A DNA stretch of 52,147 bases, taken from contig DYNM01000017.1 of assembly GCA_020721065.1 (NCBI GenBank), forward strand, positions 1 to 52,147, written 5' to 3'. The DNA comes from Thiocystis violascens (GTDB lineage: Bacteria; Pseudomonadota; Gammaproteobacteria; Chromatiales; Chromatiaceae). The notes beneath the pieces are model-generated. The model was given only the letters and a program-made list of their open reading frames with translations. It had not been told where the DNA came from and ran no database searches. Both the position numbers and the translations under genes were made by a program. Below are positions 1-9,003 of the stretch, piece after piece. Numbering within the stretch: the first letter of the stretch is position 1; every line of letters begins with the position of its first letter.

Positions 1-28
1 AAAAAAGCCCACACATGCGGGCTTTTTT
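1..28. terminator. Rho-independent terminator at the end of the qmo-hdr operon
   Basis: An A-run, a GCCC/GGGC stem and a T-run form a symmetric hairpin, so it can stop transcription from either side. It lies about 20 bases past the stop of the minus-strand hdrB gene and probably ends that operon. Because it touches the window edge, a gene to the left might share it. Confidence 0.8.
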
Positions 29-49
29 CATTCAACTATTCCAGCACTG

Positions 50-949
50 TTATTTGCCAGCAATCGCTGCCAATTTATCCGCTGGAACGACCTGTCCAGT
101 CAACGCTGCATCTTGCGCCGAACGCCCAAACGCAATCGCCATTAACGTTGAATAATACACCACCGGCATCTTAAAATTGGTGCCGTAGGTCGCGTTAATT
201 TGCTCCTGATAGACCTCAGCATTCATCTGACACACCGGGCACGGCGTCACAATTAAATCCGCACCGTGATCATGCGCAGATTCCAAAATCCCTTTAATCA
301 TCTCCTGCGACTTTGCTGGCTCTGAAAACGCCAACGCGCCACCGCAGCATTGCACTTTCTTTTCAAACTGCGGAATAGAATCAGCGCCGAGTGTTTCAAT
401 TAAACGATCCAGATATTGTGGATTCTCAAATGACTCACCCGCAATTCCAAACGGGCGATTGGTTTGACAGCCCACATAACCCGCAATTTTCAATCCTGAC
501 AGCGGACGCTTCACCTTCGTTTTAATGGTGTCATAACCGATGTCTTGAATTAAAACCTCCACCATGTGTTTAATTGGCATCTGGTTTTTTAAGGTCAAAC
601 CTGCCTCAGCTAATGCCGTATTCGCATCTTTGGCTAATGCCGAATCATGCTGCAACCGCTCGGCAGCTTCTCGCGTCGATAACCAACACGCCGCGCACGT
701 CGCCACAATCGGTTGACCGGGATTGTGCTGTTCAGACAACGCGATATTCCGCGCCGATAACGTCAAGCGCGGCAATTCACCGCCACCCGCATAACCAATT
801 GATGCCCCGCAGCAATTCCAATCGGGGATTTCATTCAATTGAATATCCAACTCTTCGCACATCGTTTGCGCAGAGATTAAATAATTCGACGAAGAAGCGC
901 CCTTTTGTGAAGAGCAGCCGGGATAAAACGAGTATTGGCGTTTAGCCAT
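50..949 (-). CDS. hdrB: HdrB-like subunit (two CCG domains) of a Qmo/Hdr electron-transfer complex
   Basis: This 299-residue protein has two cysteine-rich CCG domains. The first uses C12, C46-C47 and C85/C88; the second uses C161, C201-C202 and C237/C240. In heterodisulfide reductases such domains bind non-cubane iron-sulfur clusters and carry out thiol-disulfide chemistry, and all the expected cysteines are present. It is the last gene of the operon qmoA-qmoB-hdrC-hdrB, follows hdrC by 14 bases and has a GGAGG ribosome site before its ATG. In organisms that lack the membrane subunit QmoC, HdrC and HdrB take its place next to QmoAB, so a role in moving electrons between APS reductase and a disulfide or the quinone pool is inferred. 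The protein has no membrane segment. Family assignment is firm; the physiological partner is inferred. Confidence 0.9.
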   Translation of the reverse strand: MAKRQYSFYPGCSSQKGASSSNYLISAQTMCEELDIQLNEIPDWNCCGASIGYAGGGELPRLTLSARNIALSEQHNPGQPIVATCAACWLSTREAAERLQHDSALAKDANTALAEAGLTLKNQMPIKHMVEVLIQDIGYDTIKTKVKRPLSGLKIAGYVGCQTNRPFGIAGESFENPQYLDRLIETLGADSIPQFEKKVQCCGGALAFSEPAKSQEMIKGILESAHDHGADLIVTPCPVCQMNAEVYQEQINATYGTNFKMPVVYYSTLMAIAFGRSAQDAALTGQVVPADKLAAIAGK

Positions 950-963
950 GAAAAAACCTCCGT

Positions 964-1578
964 TCAGGGGCGCTGATTAGCAAGACGTTGATCTTCAAGT
1001 TCCTGCGCTTTTTGCATTACCGCATGAAACCCTTTGACATCCTCTAACGCATGACCGCCAATCACTTCCATTGGATTCATGCGCTTGGTTTTCATCATCC
1101 CCAAACCGATGTCTTTCATCTTCAAACTGGTTTTGAAACCCTCACCGATTCCGTTCATAAAATAGAGTTTGACGCCGAGTTTTAATTCGTTCACGCGCCC
1201 TTTTTTCATCAGGTTATTCCAGAACAATTGCGCAAACTTCGCAGTTGGCTGGTGCGCAGGAGCGAGACCGAGGCGCTGCGCATAATGCGCCAAGCCGTGC
1301 ATGATGTGCGTAATTGGCAATTCACGCGGGCAGCGCACGATGCAATTATAACAAGAGGTACACATCCACATTGCATTCGAGGTTAATACTGCATCGCGTT
1401 TGCCAGCGCGAATCATCATAAAAATCTCTTGCGGTGGATGATCCCAAAACTTGCCGAGCGGACAGGAGCCGGAGCACACGCCGCACTGCATACACATCTT
1501 GACCCATTCGCCTTCTTCCACATTCGCTTCAACTTCTTTCAAAAAGTTGAGGCGGTAATTCTTGCTGGTATCGCCCAT
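964..1578 (-). CDS. hdrC: HdrC-like 2[4Fe-4S] subunit of a Qmo/Hdr complex
   Basis: A soluble 204-residue iron-sulfur protein. Two ferredoxin-type motifs are visible: C29-x2-C32-x2-C35-x3-C39 and C73-x2-C76-x2-C79-x3-C83, each with the proline after the last cysteine typical of [4Fe-4S] ligation. This matches HdrC, which passes electrons between the flavoprotein HdrA/QmoB-like subunits and the CCG subunit HdrB. Unlike QmoC it has no HdrE-type membrane domain. The start is supported by GGAGA upstream. It lies between qmoB and hdrB on the same strand; the 119 bases separating it from qmoB hold a strong hairpin, reported separately. Confidence 0.9.
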   Translation of the reverse strand: MGDTSKNYRLNFLKEVEANVEEGEWVKMCMQCGVCSGSCPLGKFWDHPPQEIFMMIRAGKRDAVLTSNAMWMCTSCYNCIVRCPRELPITHIMHGLAHYAQRLGLAPAHQPTAKFAQLFWNNLMKKGRVNELKLGVKLYFMNGIGEGFKTSLKMKDIGLGMMKTKRMNPMEVIGGHALEDVKGFHAVMQKAQELEDQRLANQRP

Positions 1579-1643
1579 TTGTGTTCTCCGCGAATTCTAA
1601 AATCGGGGCAGTTTTTTCAGTTCATCTGGCTGACCGCATATAA

Positions 1644-1680
1644 CGCAGGCAATAATAAAATCATCATTGTATTGCCTGCG
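1644..1680. other. 11-bp perfect inverted repeat between qmoB and hdrC
   Basis: CGCAGGCAATA and TATTGCCTGCG form an 11-bp stem with a 15-base loop. It has no T-run, so it does not look like a classical terminator. It sits inside the operon, where it could stabilise the upstream message or set different levels for the qmoAB and hdrCB parts. That role is inference. Confidence 0.6.
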
Positions 1681-1697
1681 CTTGCATACGCATTGCC

Positions 1698-3980
1698 TCA
1701 GAACTTGAAGGAACTCATGCCGATTTTTTCAATGGTTGCTGCCATGTCATTTAACAGACGTGGTGCGCGTGCTAAATCGGTAATGGCGACTTCGTGTACC
1801 ACGATGCGCTCCGGTTCTAAATTGAGCTGCGTCAGCGTATCACCCACTTTACTCAAGCGTTCCGCAGCAATTGCTGAACCGCGCACGAAATGACATTGGT
1901 AATCTTCATCGCGGCGACATCCCATTAAAACAATGCCATCAAAACCGGAACTCAATGAATCGGTAATCCACGACAAACTCACTGAACCCAAACAGCGCAC
2001 CGGAACCACGCGCACAAATGGCGTTGTTTCAATTCCCGCTTGTGCCGCCATATCCAATGCTGGATACGCATCATTTTCGCAAGCTAATACCAGAATACGC
2101 GGCTTTTCTGAAAACTCATCAGGAATATCGACCGCTTTAATCTGCTGATTCACCGAATCAATTGAATAGTTCTCGAATGAAATCACCCGCACCGGACACG
2201 CGCCCATGCACGTCCCGCAACGCCGACAGCGCGATTCATTGAATACCGGGTACTTTTGCTCGTCTTCATTGATCGCACCGAATGGGCATTCAACCGTGCA
2301 GCGTTTGCATTGCGTGCAACCTTCTTTACGGAATTTCGGATAACTCAAATCACCCACTCGCGGATGCACTGCGGCGCTATTGGCAGCACTTTCTGCCGCT
2401 TGAATGGCTTTCATTGCCGCGCCCGCAGCATCATCCATTGCCTGTTTCATATCCATCGGACGCCGCACGGGACCGGCCGCATAAATACCGGTGCGCCGCG
2501 TTTCATACGGGAAACAAATGAAATGGCTATCGACAAAACCGTGCTTTAATTGCGGTAAATCCGTGCCCTGCCGATAATCAAGATTGAGAATGGATGGTGG
2601 CGCAACTTCTAATTTACGCCGCGCAGCTTCTTTCTCTTCTTCTGTCTCGGCTTCGTCAACCGCCAATTGCGCATACGGATCGGGGCCATTATTCGGCACC
2701 TGACCAGTCGCCAAGACCACCAAATCGCAATTCAATTCGGTGTCTTCATTCAGAATCAAATCCTTAAATTTGACCGTTAAACCCGCGCCGTTTTTCACTA
2801 CCGCGCTGGCTTTTCCTTTCGAGAATGTCACCATCTCTTGTTGACCGCAGCGATAAAAATCCTCGCCTGCTGCGCCGGGGGTGCGCAAATCATCAAATAA
2901 AATCGTGGTGTCGCAATCAGGATTCTGCGTTTTGAAATACAACGCTTGTTTAATTGACTCGGTGCAGCAAAATCCAGAGCAATACGGCAAATGTCCGTCT
3001 TGTTCTGAACGCTGACCGGCGCATTGAATAAAGGTGACGGATTCAACCACCTTGCCATCCGATGGACGTTTTAAGGGCGCACCATTCGCCGCTTTTGCCA
3101 GCCGTTCTAATTCAAAATTGGTGACAACATCTGGAGTTTTTCCATACGCAAATTCAGGCAATTGTTGCGCATCGTAGGGCTTGAAATCGCTGGCTTGAAT
3201 AATTGCGCCGAAATTCTCGGTCACGGTCGCGCCAGAGGTGTTGCAAATATCGGCCGCAAAACGCCCCGGTGCGCCGGAAGTTTTGCTTAAATGCGCGTTC
3301 AAATGCACGGTAATCCGCTGATTTGCTTGCACTTGCGCGATCATTTCCGCGATGCCTGGCTCTTCGGGCAGCGGCAAATCGACATCGCGCCCGTTTGGCA
3401 CTTCGGACGCAGCAGCGCGAAATGGCACGCGCTTGTACAAATCTTTCCACGCGCCGCCCAGCTCGCCCTCGTCGCACACCAGATGCGCCGGATAACCTGC
3501 CGCTGCAACTTCCAACGCAGCGGTCATGCCGGTGACGCCACCGCCGACGACAAGGATGTTTTTATTGAGTTTTTGCTCCGCCGACGGGCTGGGAATGTTC
3601 AGATATTTGAGTTCCGCACACGCCATGCGGATGTAATCGGCGGCCATTTCCTGCGTGGTTTCTTGATGTTCCGGCACATTCGGTCGCGCCCAGATCACGC
3701 CTTCGCGCAGATTGGCGCGAGACATGGCGACGTTGGCAAAATTGAACACCTCCATCTTGGAACGCCGCGAGCAGCCGGCGATCATCAAATGGGTCGCGCC
3801 AGCGGCGATGTCGTCACGAATGAGCTGCACACCATCGGGCGCACACAGCCGAGCGTGTTGTTTTACCTCAGCAATTTTGCCCTCGCGGGTGGCGACGGTT
3901 TGGAGTTGGTTGACATTCAGCCGCTCGCTGATGCCGCAGCCGGTGCAGATGTAACCGGCAAATTTCTTCTCAGCAGCCAT
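1698..3980 (-). CDS. qmoB: QmoB: HdrA-like flavoprotein fused to an MvhD-type domain
   Basis: This 760-residue protein has the length and domain order of QmoB. An N-terminal HdrA-like region has CTGC at 12-15 and cysteines at 46 and 70. A Rossmann FAD motif GGGVTG lies at 146-151, with further conserved cysteines around 320-339. Two [4Fe-4S] motifs follow (C555/558/561/565 and C585/588/591/595). The C-terminus resembles the MvhD/FrhD delta subunit (C634, C663, C688, C696), which in methanogens docks Hdr to a hydrogenase. In sulfate reducers Qmo connects APS reductase with quinones; in sulfur oxidisers the flow is thought to be reversed. GGAGG precedes the ATG. The gene starts 3 bases after the qmoA stop codon, so the two are probably translated together. 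Confidence 0.9.
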   Translation of the reverse strand: MAAEKKFAGYICTGCGISERLNVNQLQTVATREGKIAEVKQHARLCAPDGVQLIRDDIAAGATHLMIAGCSRRSKMEVFNFANVAMSRANLREGVIWARPNVPEHQETTQEMAADYIRMACAELKYLNIPSPSAEQKLNKNILVVGGGVTGMTAALEVAAAGYPAHLVCDEGELGGAWKDLYKRVPFRAAASEVPNGRDVDLPLPEEPGIAEMIAQVQANQRITVHLNAHLSKTSGAPGRFAADICNTSGATVTENFGAIIQASDFKPYDAQQLPEFAYGKTPDVVTNFELERLAKAANGAPLKRPSDGKVVESVTFIQCAGQRSEQDGHLPYCSGFCCTESIKQALYFKTQNPDCDTTILFDDLRTPGAAGEDFYRCGQQEMVTFSKGKASAVVKNGAGLTVKFKDLILNEDTELNCDLVVLATGQVPNNGPDPYAQLAVDEAETEEEKEAARRKLEVAPPSILNLDYRQGTDLPQLKHGFVDSHFICFPYETRRTGIYAAGPVRRPMDMKQAMDDAAGAAMKAIQAAESAANSAAVHPRVGDLSYPKFRKEGCTQCKRCTVECPFGAINEDEQKYPVFNESRCRRCGTCMGACPVRVISFENYSIDSVNQQIKAVDIPDEFSEKPRILVLACENDAYPALDMAAQAGIETTPFVRVVPVRCLGSVSLSWITDSLSSGFDGIVLMGCRRDEDYQCHFVRGSAIAAERLSKVGDTLTQLNLEPERIVVHEVAITDLARAPRLLNDMAATIEKIGMSSFKF

Positions 3981-3983
3981 GCG

Positions 3984-5267
3984 TTAAACCTCCGCTCTGG
4001 CGACGCGGTTGATGACTTGAATGGCGCGAAGTGCCGCACCGGTGGCGTGTTGCGCGGAGCGATTCACATCCAACGCATCGGCAGCGCAGCCAGCCGCAAA
4101 GATGCCGCCGTTTTCTGGCGCAGCTTCGATGAATCCTTCGCGGTTGATGTGTACCGAAATCGGGAAGGCGTCTTTTTTGACTGCCGGTTCCATGCCGACT
4201 GCGAGCACCACCAAATCGTGCGGCTCGGCGTAACGGTTGTAGCCTTCGGTATCGACGCCATGCACGACCGGATTGCCGTCTTGGTCGGCGACGACTGATG
4301 ACGGTTTCGACTTGATAAACTTGATATTTTGATTGGCGCGGACTTTGTTATAAAAATCCTCGAAACGGTCAATCGAGCGCAAATCAATATAATAAACATT
4401 GACTTCGGCTTGCTCGGCAAACGCATCAAGCACATAAGTTGCCTGCTTCAGCGACGCCATGCAGCAGATGCGCGAGCAGTGCAGCAGATGATTGCGGTCG
4501 CGTGAGCCAGCGCATTGAATAAACGCGATTTTCTTGGCTTCTTTGCCATCTGACGGACGGACGATCTTGCCACCAGTCGGGCCATTCACATCCGCCAGCC
4601 GCTCAAATTCGACGCTGGTGATGACATTCGGGAAGCGGTCGTAGCCGTAAGGTTGAATCTTGGCCGCGTCATACGGCTGCCAGCCGGTCGCCCAAATCAC
4701 TGCGCCGCAGCGCAGCTCCAGCGTTTCCTCGCGCATCTCCAAATCAATCGCATCATATTTGCAGGCAGCCTTGGCTTTCTCGGCGTCGGTAGTGCCAATG
4801 ATTGCAGGATCAAGCACATAGCGGGCTGGATGCGCCATTCGGTGCGGCAAATACGCGCCCTTGCGCTTGCTCAAACCGTAGTTGTACTCGTCGGCAAATT
4901 CCGCCTCCACTGCCGTCGCGCAGTCGCCGCAGGCGGTGCAACGCTCATTCACATAACGCGGCGCGAGCGTGATCGTTGCGGTGTACGCGCCCGCGCTGCC
5001 GGTCAAGCTGGTGACTTCGGCGAGCGTCAAAATGGTGAGATTGGGATTTTGCTTGGTGCGCCGCTGGTTGATTTCCAGTCCGCAGGTGGGAAAACACAAT
5101 TTAGGAAAGTATTTATAGAGTTGGGTGACGCGCCCGCCTAAATAAGGACGCTGTTCGACCAGCACGACCTGTTTTCCGGTCTCGGCGGCTTCGAGCGCAG
5201 CGGTCATGCCGCTGATCCCGCCACCGACCACCAAAATGGTCTCATTCGTTGCGATGACTGCCGTCAT
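3984..5267 (-). CDS. qmoA: QmoA: HdrA-like FAD/iron-sulfur protein
   Basis: A 427-residue HdrA-type flavoprotein and the first gene of the operon. The FAD-binding GGGISG is at 15-20, followed by the HdrA-like CFPTCG segment at 58-63 and C110/C113/C116 (CTACGDC). A cysteine-rich CSRICC segment lies further along. The length fits QmoA (about 400 residues) and not the 650-residue HdrA of methanogens, and the protein lacks the two C-terminal ferredoxin motifs of HdrA. Together with QmoB it should form the soluble flavin core of the complex that exchanges electrons with APS reductase. GGAGG six bases before the ATG supports the start. The aprBA genes are not within this window. Confidence 0.9.
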   Translation of the reverse strand: MTAVIATNETILVVGGGISGMTAALEAAETGKQVVLVEQRPYLGGRVTQLYKYFPKLCFPTCGLEINQRRTKQNPNLTILTLAEVTSLTGSAGAYTATITLAPRYVNERCTACGDCATAVEAEFADEYNYGLSKRKGAYLPHRMAHPARYVLDPAIIGTTDAEKAKAACKYDAIDLEMREETLELRCGAVIWATGWQPYDAAKIQPYGYDRFPNVITSVEFERLADVNGPTGGKIVRPSDGKEAKKIAFIQCAGSRDRNHLLHCSRICCMASLKQATYVLDAFAEQAEVNVYYIDLRSIDRFEDFYNKVRANQNIKFIKSKPSSVVADQDGNPVVHGVDTEGYNRYAEPHDLVVLAVGMEPAVKKDAFPISVHINREGFIEAAPENGGIFAAGCAADALDVNRSAQHATGAALRAIQVINRVARAEV

Positions 5268-5371
5268 TCATATCCTCCGGTTGAAACCCCAGCGCAGCGC
5301 CGGGCACAAAATCCCAATATCAGGATTTGCTAAGATAACCCGTCACTTTGCGCTAACGCTATGGAGAACCA

Positions 5372-6259
5372 TTGAATTTTTCTATCGTAGTTTTTAATGC
5401 GTTAATAAAGCCGGTTATACGCAGCGGCGGCTGGCTGTGGTTATCGCTGCTGCTCTTTGCGCCGAGTGGCTGGGCGGATGGCGTGACCAAACCGGCATTA
5501 TTGCTGGCGCAGAGTTATCACGAAGGCGTTGATTTATCAGCGTATTGGGTCAGCGAAAAGTACGACGGCGTGCGGGCATATTGGGATGGAACGCAGCTCA
5601 TCAGTCGCGGTGGACAGCCAATCCACGCGCCAGTTTGGTTTACTGCCGACTTTCCGAAGCTGGCACTTGACGGCGAGCTGTGGATTAAACGCGGCAGTTT
5701 TGAGCGACTTTCTGGCACGGTGCGCCAGCTCCAGCCCGATTCGGCAGCGTGGCGCGAAGTGCGCTTGATGGTCTTTGATGCGCCGGACATCGCCGCGCCA
5801 TTCGGCGAACGGCTGCGCCAGTTGCAGCAGCTTTTCACTACGCAATTAAGCGGTTATCTCGTGCTGGTGGAACAATTCCGCGTTGCCGATCACGCCGAAT
5901 TGCTGGCGCGGCTCAACGCAGTGATTCAGGCTGGCGGCGAAGGATTGATGCTGCATCGCGCTGATTCGGCATATCGCGCCGGACGCAGCGCCGATTTGCT
6001 CAAAGTCAAACCAAATCAAGATGCTGAGGCGACCGTGCTGGCGCATCTGCCCGGCAAAGGCAAATACAGCGGAATGCTCGGCGCGTTATTGGTGCGAGAT
6101 GATGCGGGGCGGGAATTCCGACTCGGCAGCGGTTTTACCGACGCCGAGCGCCGCGAGCCGCCGCCAATCGGCAGCCGCGTGACGTTCAAATTTCGGGGTT
6201 ATACGAATCAGGGAACGCCGCGCTTTGCCAGCTTTTGGCGGCGGCGAGCGCCCGAATAA
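5372..6259 (+). CDS. Exported minimal ATP-dependent DNA ligase (Lig E type)
   Basis: This 295-residue protein belongs to the small bacterial ATP-dependent DNA ligases. The nucleotidyl-transfer motif KYDG is at 63-66 (K63 is the lysine that becomes adenylated). LDGELW at 99-104, EGLML at 190-194 and LLKVKP at 209-214 match later ligase motifs, and a short OB-fold domain completes the protein. Residues 1-35 contain a basic stretch, a hydrophobic core and an APSGWA cleavage-like sequence, so it is probably secreted to the periplasm, as known for Lig E. Such ligases may seal DNA taken up from outside. The start is a TTG with GGAG six to eight bases upstream; no in-frame ATG lies near. It is divergent from the qmo operon. 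Confidence 0.85.
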   Translation: MNFSIVVFNALIKPVIRSGGWLWLSLLLFAPSGWADGVTKPALLLAQSYHEGVDLSAYWVSEKYDGVRAYWDGTQLISRGGQPIHAPVWFTADFPKLALDGELWIKRGSFERLSGTVRQLQPDSAAWREVRLMVFDAPDIAAPFGERLRQLQQLFTTQLSGYLVLVEQFRVADHAELLARLNAVIQAGGEGLMLHRADSAYRAGRSADLLKVKPNQDAEATVLAHLPGKGKYSGMLGALLVRDDAGREFRLGSGFTDAERREPPPIGSRVTFKFRGYTNQGTPRFASFWRRRAPE

Positions 6260-6260
6260 G

Positions 6261-6764
6261 TCACTCAGCGCGGAGACTCACGCTCAACAGCAACATCACG
6301 CCAACGGTGATCGCGCTGTCAGCGAGATTGAACGCCGGCCAAGGATTGAACAGCGCCAGCGGAATCACCGGCACATAAATTTGAATAAAATCAACAACGT
6401 GACCGAGCAGCATCCGATCAATCAAATTGCCGACTGCGCCGCCCAGCAACAGCGCCAAACCCAGCGCCAGCCAGCGTTCACTGCGTCGCAGCCGCAGCAG
6501 CCACACCGTCAACACGCCGCTGACTGCCAGCGCCAGCGCCGTAAACAACCAGCGTTGCCAGCCGCCGGCATCGGATAAAAAGCTAAACGCAGCGCCCTCG
6601 TTAAACAGCAGCGTCAGATTCACGTTTGGCACCAGCGCGACCGTCTCAAATGGATCAAGCGTCGCCAACACCAGCCATTTTGTGACCTGATCTGCCAGCG
6701 CAATCACCAGCGCCAACAGCAGCCACCGTCGCGCCTGTCCGGGTTCATGTTCGTCCATCATCAC
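6261..6764 (-). CDS. lspA: Lipoprotein signal peptidase (signal peptidase II)
   Basis: LspA cleaves the signal peptide of prolipoproteins in the inner membrane. The 167-residue protein has four hydrophobic segments and the family motifs: DQVTK at 25-29, NEGAAFSF from 55, GGAVGNLIDR at 108-117, and the two catalytic aspartates D125 (VVDF) and D149 (FNLADS). Its start overlaps the end of bamC by four bases, implying translational coupling. lspA more usually sits with ileS or ribF; ribF is about 24 kb away here. The C-terminal end abuts the convergent ligase gene with one base between the two stops. Confidence 0.93.
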   Translation of the reverse strand: MMMDEHEPGQARRWLLLALVIALADQVTKWLVLATLDPFETVALVPNVNLTLLFNEGAAFSFLSDAGGWQRWLFTALALAVSGVLTVWLLRLRRSERWLALGLALLLGGAVGNLIDRMLLGHVVDFIQIYVPVIPLALFNPWPAFNLADSAITVGVMLLLSVSLRAE

Positions 6765-7957
6765 CGCAGTTCTTCCTGAATCAACAGCAGAATCCGCCGC
6801 CCACTTGCCGATTGATCGGGTTTGCCGTTGGCATCCAACACACTCACCCGCGTCTCGGTCGCCTTGCCGGTGACTTGAATCTGATATTTCTGCACCGGAT
6901 CAATCTCATCCTTGCGCCAAAACGCCAACCGCGATCCCAAACTCGGCTTGGTCACTGCCGACCGCTCGGCGCTGTCCTTGCCGGCATAACGCACATAAAA
7001 CAGCCCGCGACTCTGATCCCGATCTTCCACCGCAAAGCCAGCGCGATCCAACGCCGTGCTGGTCAAACGCCACGCGCTGCGCAATTCCTCGGCAATCAGC
7101 AAGCGTTGCTGACCGTCTTCCGTCACCAACTTGGCGCGAGATGATGCTGCCGCTGGCGCAGTTCCCGCAGCCGCAGCGGTCGTCGCCGACGCCGCCTGTT
7201 TGGGCGCAGCACCGAGAAAAACCATCAAGCGCCGCAGCATTTCTGCCTCTTTCGCTGCATCGCTGCCGCTCGGCTCCCAAATCGTTTGCCCGACGTTGGC
7301 GACCGTGTTGTCGCGCAATTTCTCCGTCATGCCGCGATGCACCAAATGCACATCGGTCACGCCGGAGCGCAGTCCCTCTTCAATTCGCACCGTGTACTGA
7401 TCACGGTTGCCGGTCGCATACGCGCCAGCAATCACCTTGCTCATCATCCGCGTCACAAAATCCTTGCGCACCTCAGCGCGATTATCCAGCCAATCCGTGC
7501 GCATCACGCCCACCGCCGGATTTTGCTCCACCAACAAAATGCCCTGCTCGCGCCAAAAGGCGATCAATTTTGCCCACAACGGCTGCGGCGCTGACTGCAC
7601 CTCCAGCCAGCGACTGTCCGCCGTCCGTTTCAAGCTCACATTGGTCAACGGCGGCAACACGGCGTCAGCACCAGCGGCGGTCGCAGTCGCTGGGGTTTGG
7701 GCTTTGGTGGTGGCGTAAGTGGAGAGCGTGGCGGAACCGCGTGCTGGCATGTCGAGCGCGTCATCAAAATGACTGCCGGCGAGATCGGGCGGAATTTCGA
7801 GATTGGCGCTGACTTCGCGCTGTTGCTTATAAACCAGCCGTTGATCGGGCAGCGCCTCGTCAACGCCCAAGGCGCTGCAACCACTGAGCGCCAGCGTCGT
7901 CAGTAACACGGCGATGAAGTTGCGGGCGGACAACGCGGTGAAAGTGGGCGCAGTCAT
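6761..7957 (-). CDS. bamC: Outer-membrane assembly lipoprotein BamC
   Basis: BamC (NlpB) is an accessory lipoprotein of the beta-barrel assembly machine. The 398-residue sequence has a signal peptide ending in the lipobox LSGC with the lipid-bearing C27. The unstructured N-terminal region with LEIPPDL that contacts BamD follows, then two helix-grip domains separated by an alanine-rich linker. The gene lies four bases downstream of dapA, the order known from Escherichia coli, and overlaps lspA by four bases. The N-terminal proline/alanine-rich stretch is somewhat longer than usual. Confidence 0.88.
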   Translation of the reverse strand: MTAPTFTALSARNFIAVLLTTLALSGCSALGVDEALPDQRLVYKQQREVSANLEIPPDLAGSHFDDALDMPARGSATLSTYATTKAQTPATATAAGADAVLPPLTNVSLKRTADSRWLEVQSAPQPLWAKLIAFWREQGILLVEQNPAVGVMRTDWLDNRAEVRKDFVTRMMSKVIAGAYATGNRDQYTVRIEEGLRSGVTDVHLVHRGMTEKLRDNTVANVGQTIWEPSGSDAAKEAEMLRRLMVFLGAAPKQAASATTAAAAGTAPAAASSRAKLVTEDGQQRLLIAEELRSAWRLTSTALDRAGFAVEDRDQSRGLFYVRYAGKDSAERSAVTKPSLGSRLAFWRKDEIDPVQKYQIQVTGKATETRVSVLDANGKPDQSASGRRILLLIQEELR

Positions 7958-7961
7958 GGTT

Positions 7962-8837
7962 TTAACGCAGTTGCGCCTGCGTCAACGCCGCGAGCACTCG
8001 CGCTTCGTGTTCCGCAGATAACCACGTCAGCGGCAGGCGAATGCCGGTACCACACAAGCCCAACTCCGCTGCCGCCCATTTCACCGGAATCGGATTGGAT
8101 TGCACGAACAGATCGTGATGCAGCGCGTCCAGCGGTTGATTGAGCGCGTGAGCGCGTTCACGGTCGCCGGTCAGCGCCGCCACGCACATCGCCTGCATCT
8201 GTTTGGGCGCGAGATTGGCGGTGACAGAAATCACGCCGTCGCCGCCGAGCAGCATGAATTCGCAGCCGGTGGCGTCGTCGCCGCTGTACAGCAGAAAGTC
8301 TGCGCCGCACAGATGGCGCAGCCGCGTCACTCGCGTCAGATCGCCGGTGGCTTCTTTGATGCCAATGATGTTGGCGATGGACGCCAGTCGTGCCACCGTT
8401 TCCGGCTGCATGTCGCAGGCGGTGCGGCCGGGCACGTTGTATAAAATTTGTGGAATATCAACCGCTTCGGCAATAGCGCGGTGGTGCAGATACAAGCCTT
8501 CTTGCGTCGGTTTGTTGTAATACGGGGTGACGAGCAGAGCGGCGACGGCACCGGCATCTTGGGCGCAGCGGGTGAGATCAATCGCTTCACGGGTGGAATT
8601 CGCGCCGGTGCCAGCGATGACGGGAATCCGTCCGGCAGCAAATTCGACGGTGCGGCGGATGACGTGGCAATGCTCAGTGGCGTCGAGAGTGGCGGATTCG
8701 CCGGTGGTGCCGACGGCAACGAGCGCCGTCGTGCCCGCTGCCACATGATGCTCAACGAGATGACGCAGGCTGATGTCATCGACCTCGCCGTCGGGGTGCA
8801 TGGGCGTTATCAGTGCAACGATGCTGCCGCGAAACAT
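7962..8837 (-). CDS. dapA: 4-hydroxy-tetrahydrodipicolinate synthase
   Basis: DapA condenses pyruvate with aspartate semialdehyde, the first committed step to lysine and diaminopimelate. Starting at MFRGSI gives 291 residues, the usual length, and places the Schiff-base lysine exactly at K161 (GIKEAT) and the catalytic tyrosine at Y133 (LYNVPGRT). GTTGES (43-48) is also present. A longer reading frame extends 32 codons upstream, but that part has no family similarity, and a GGAG site lies correctly before the chosen ATG. It heads the dapA-bamC-lspA group, and the space to the divergent ychF is short. Confidence 0.94.
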   Translation of the reverse strand: MFRGSIVALITPMHPDGEVDDISLRHLVEHHVAAGTTALVAVGTTGESATLDATEHCHVIRRTVEFAAGRIPVIAGTGANSTREAIDLTRCAQDAGAVAALLVTPYYNKPTQEGLYLHHRAIAEAVDIPQILYNVPGRTACDMQPETVARLASIANIIGIKEATGDLTRVTRLRHLCGADFLLYSGDDATGCEFMLLGGDGVISVTANLAPKQMQAMCVAALTGDRERAHALNQPLDALHHDLFVQSNPIPVKWAAAELGLCGTGIRLPLTWLSAEHEARVLAALTQAQLR

Positions 8838-9003
8838 GCGCAAACTCCACTTAATCCAGTGCATTAAAAGCAGCATGTTAGCTGTGCGCTTGTCTTGAAA
8901 CAACCAACGTCCGCACCGCGCTGGCGCACACATTTGCGCTCAATCTGCCCGATTCGGCGGCAATTCGGCTAAAATCGGCGCTTTTTCTGGGCGGATATTC
9001 ATC

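Noticed and set aside
3291..4298. Long plus-strand open frame of 335 codons opposite qmoA and qmoB
   Set aside because: It is antisense to two well-supported genes, spans both of them, has no recognisable domain and reflects codon bias on the other strand.
7141..7812. Plus-strand open frame of 223 codons opposite bamC
   Set aside because: Low-complexity serine/proline/arginine content and a perfect fit of bamC on the other strand.
8838..8933. 32-codon upstream extension of dapA
   Set aside because: No family similarity, and a good ribosome site and the catalytic residue numbering both favour the inner start.
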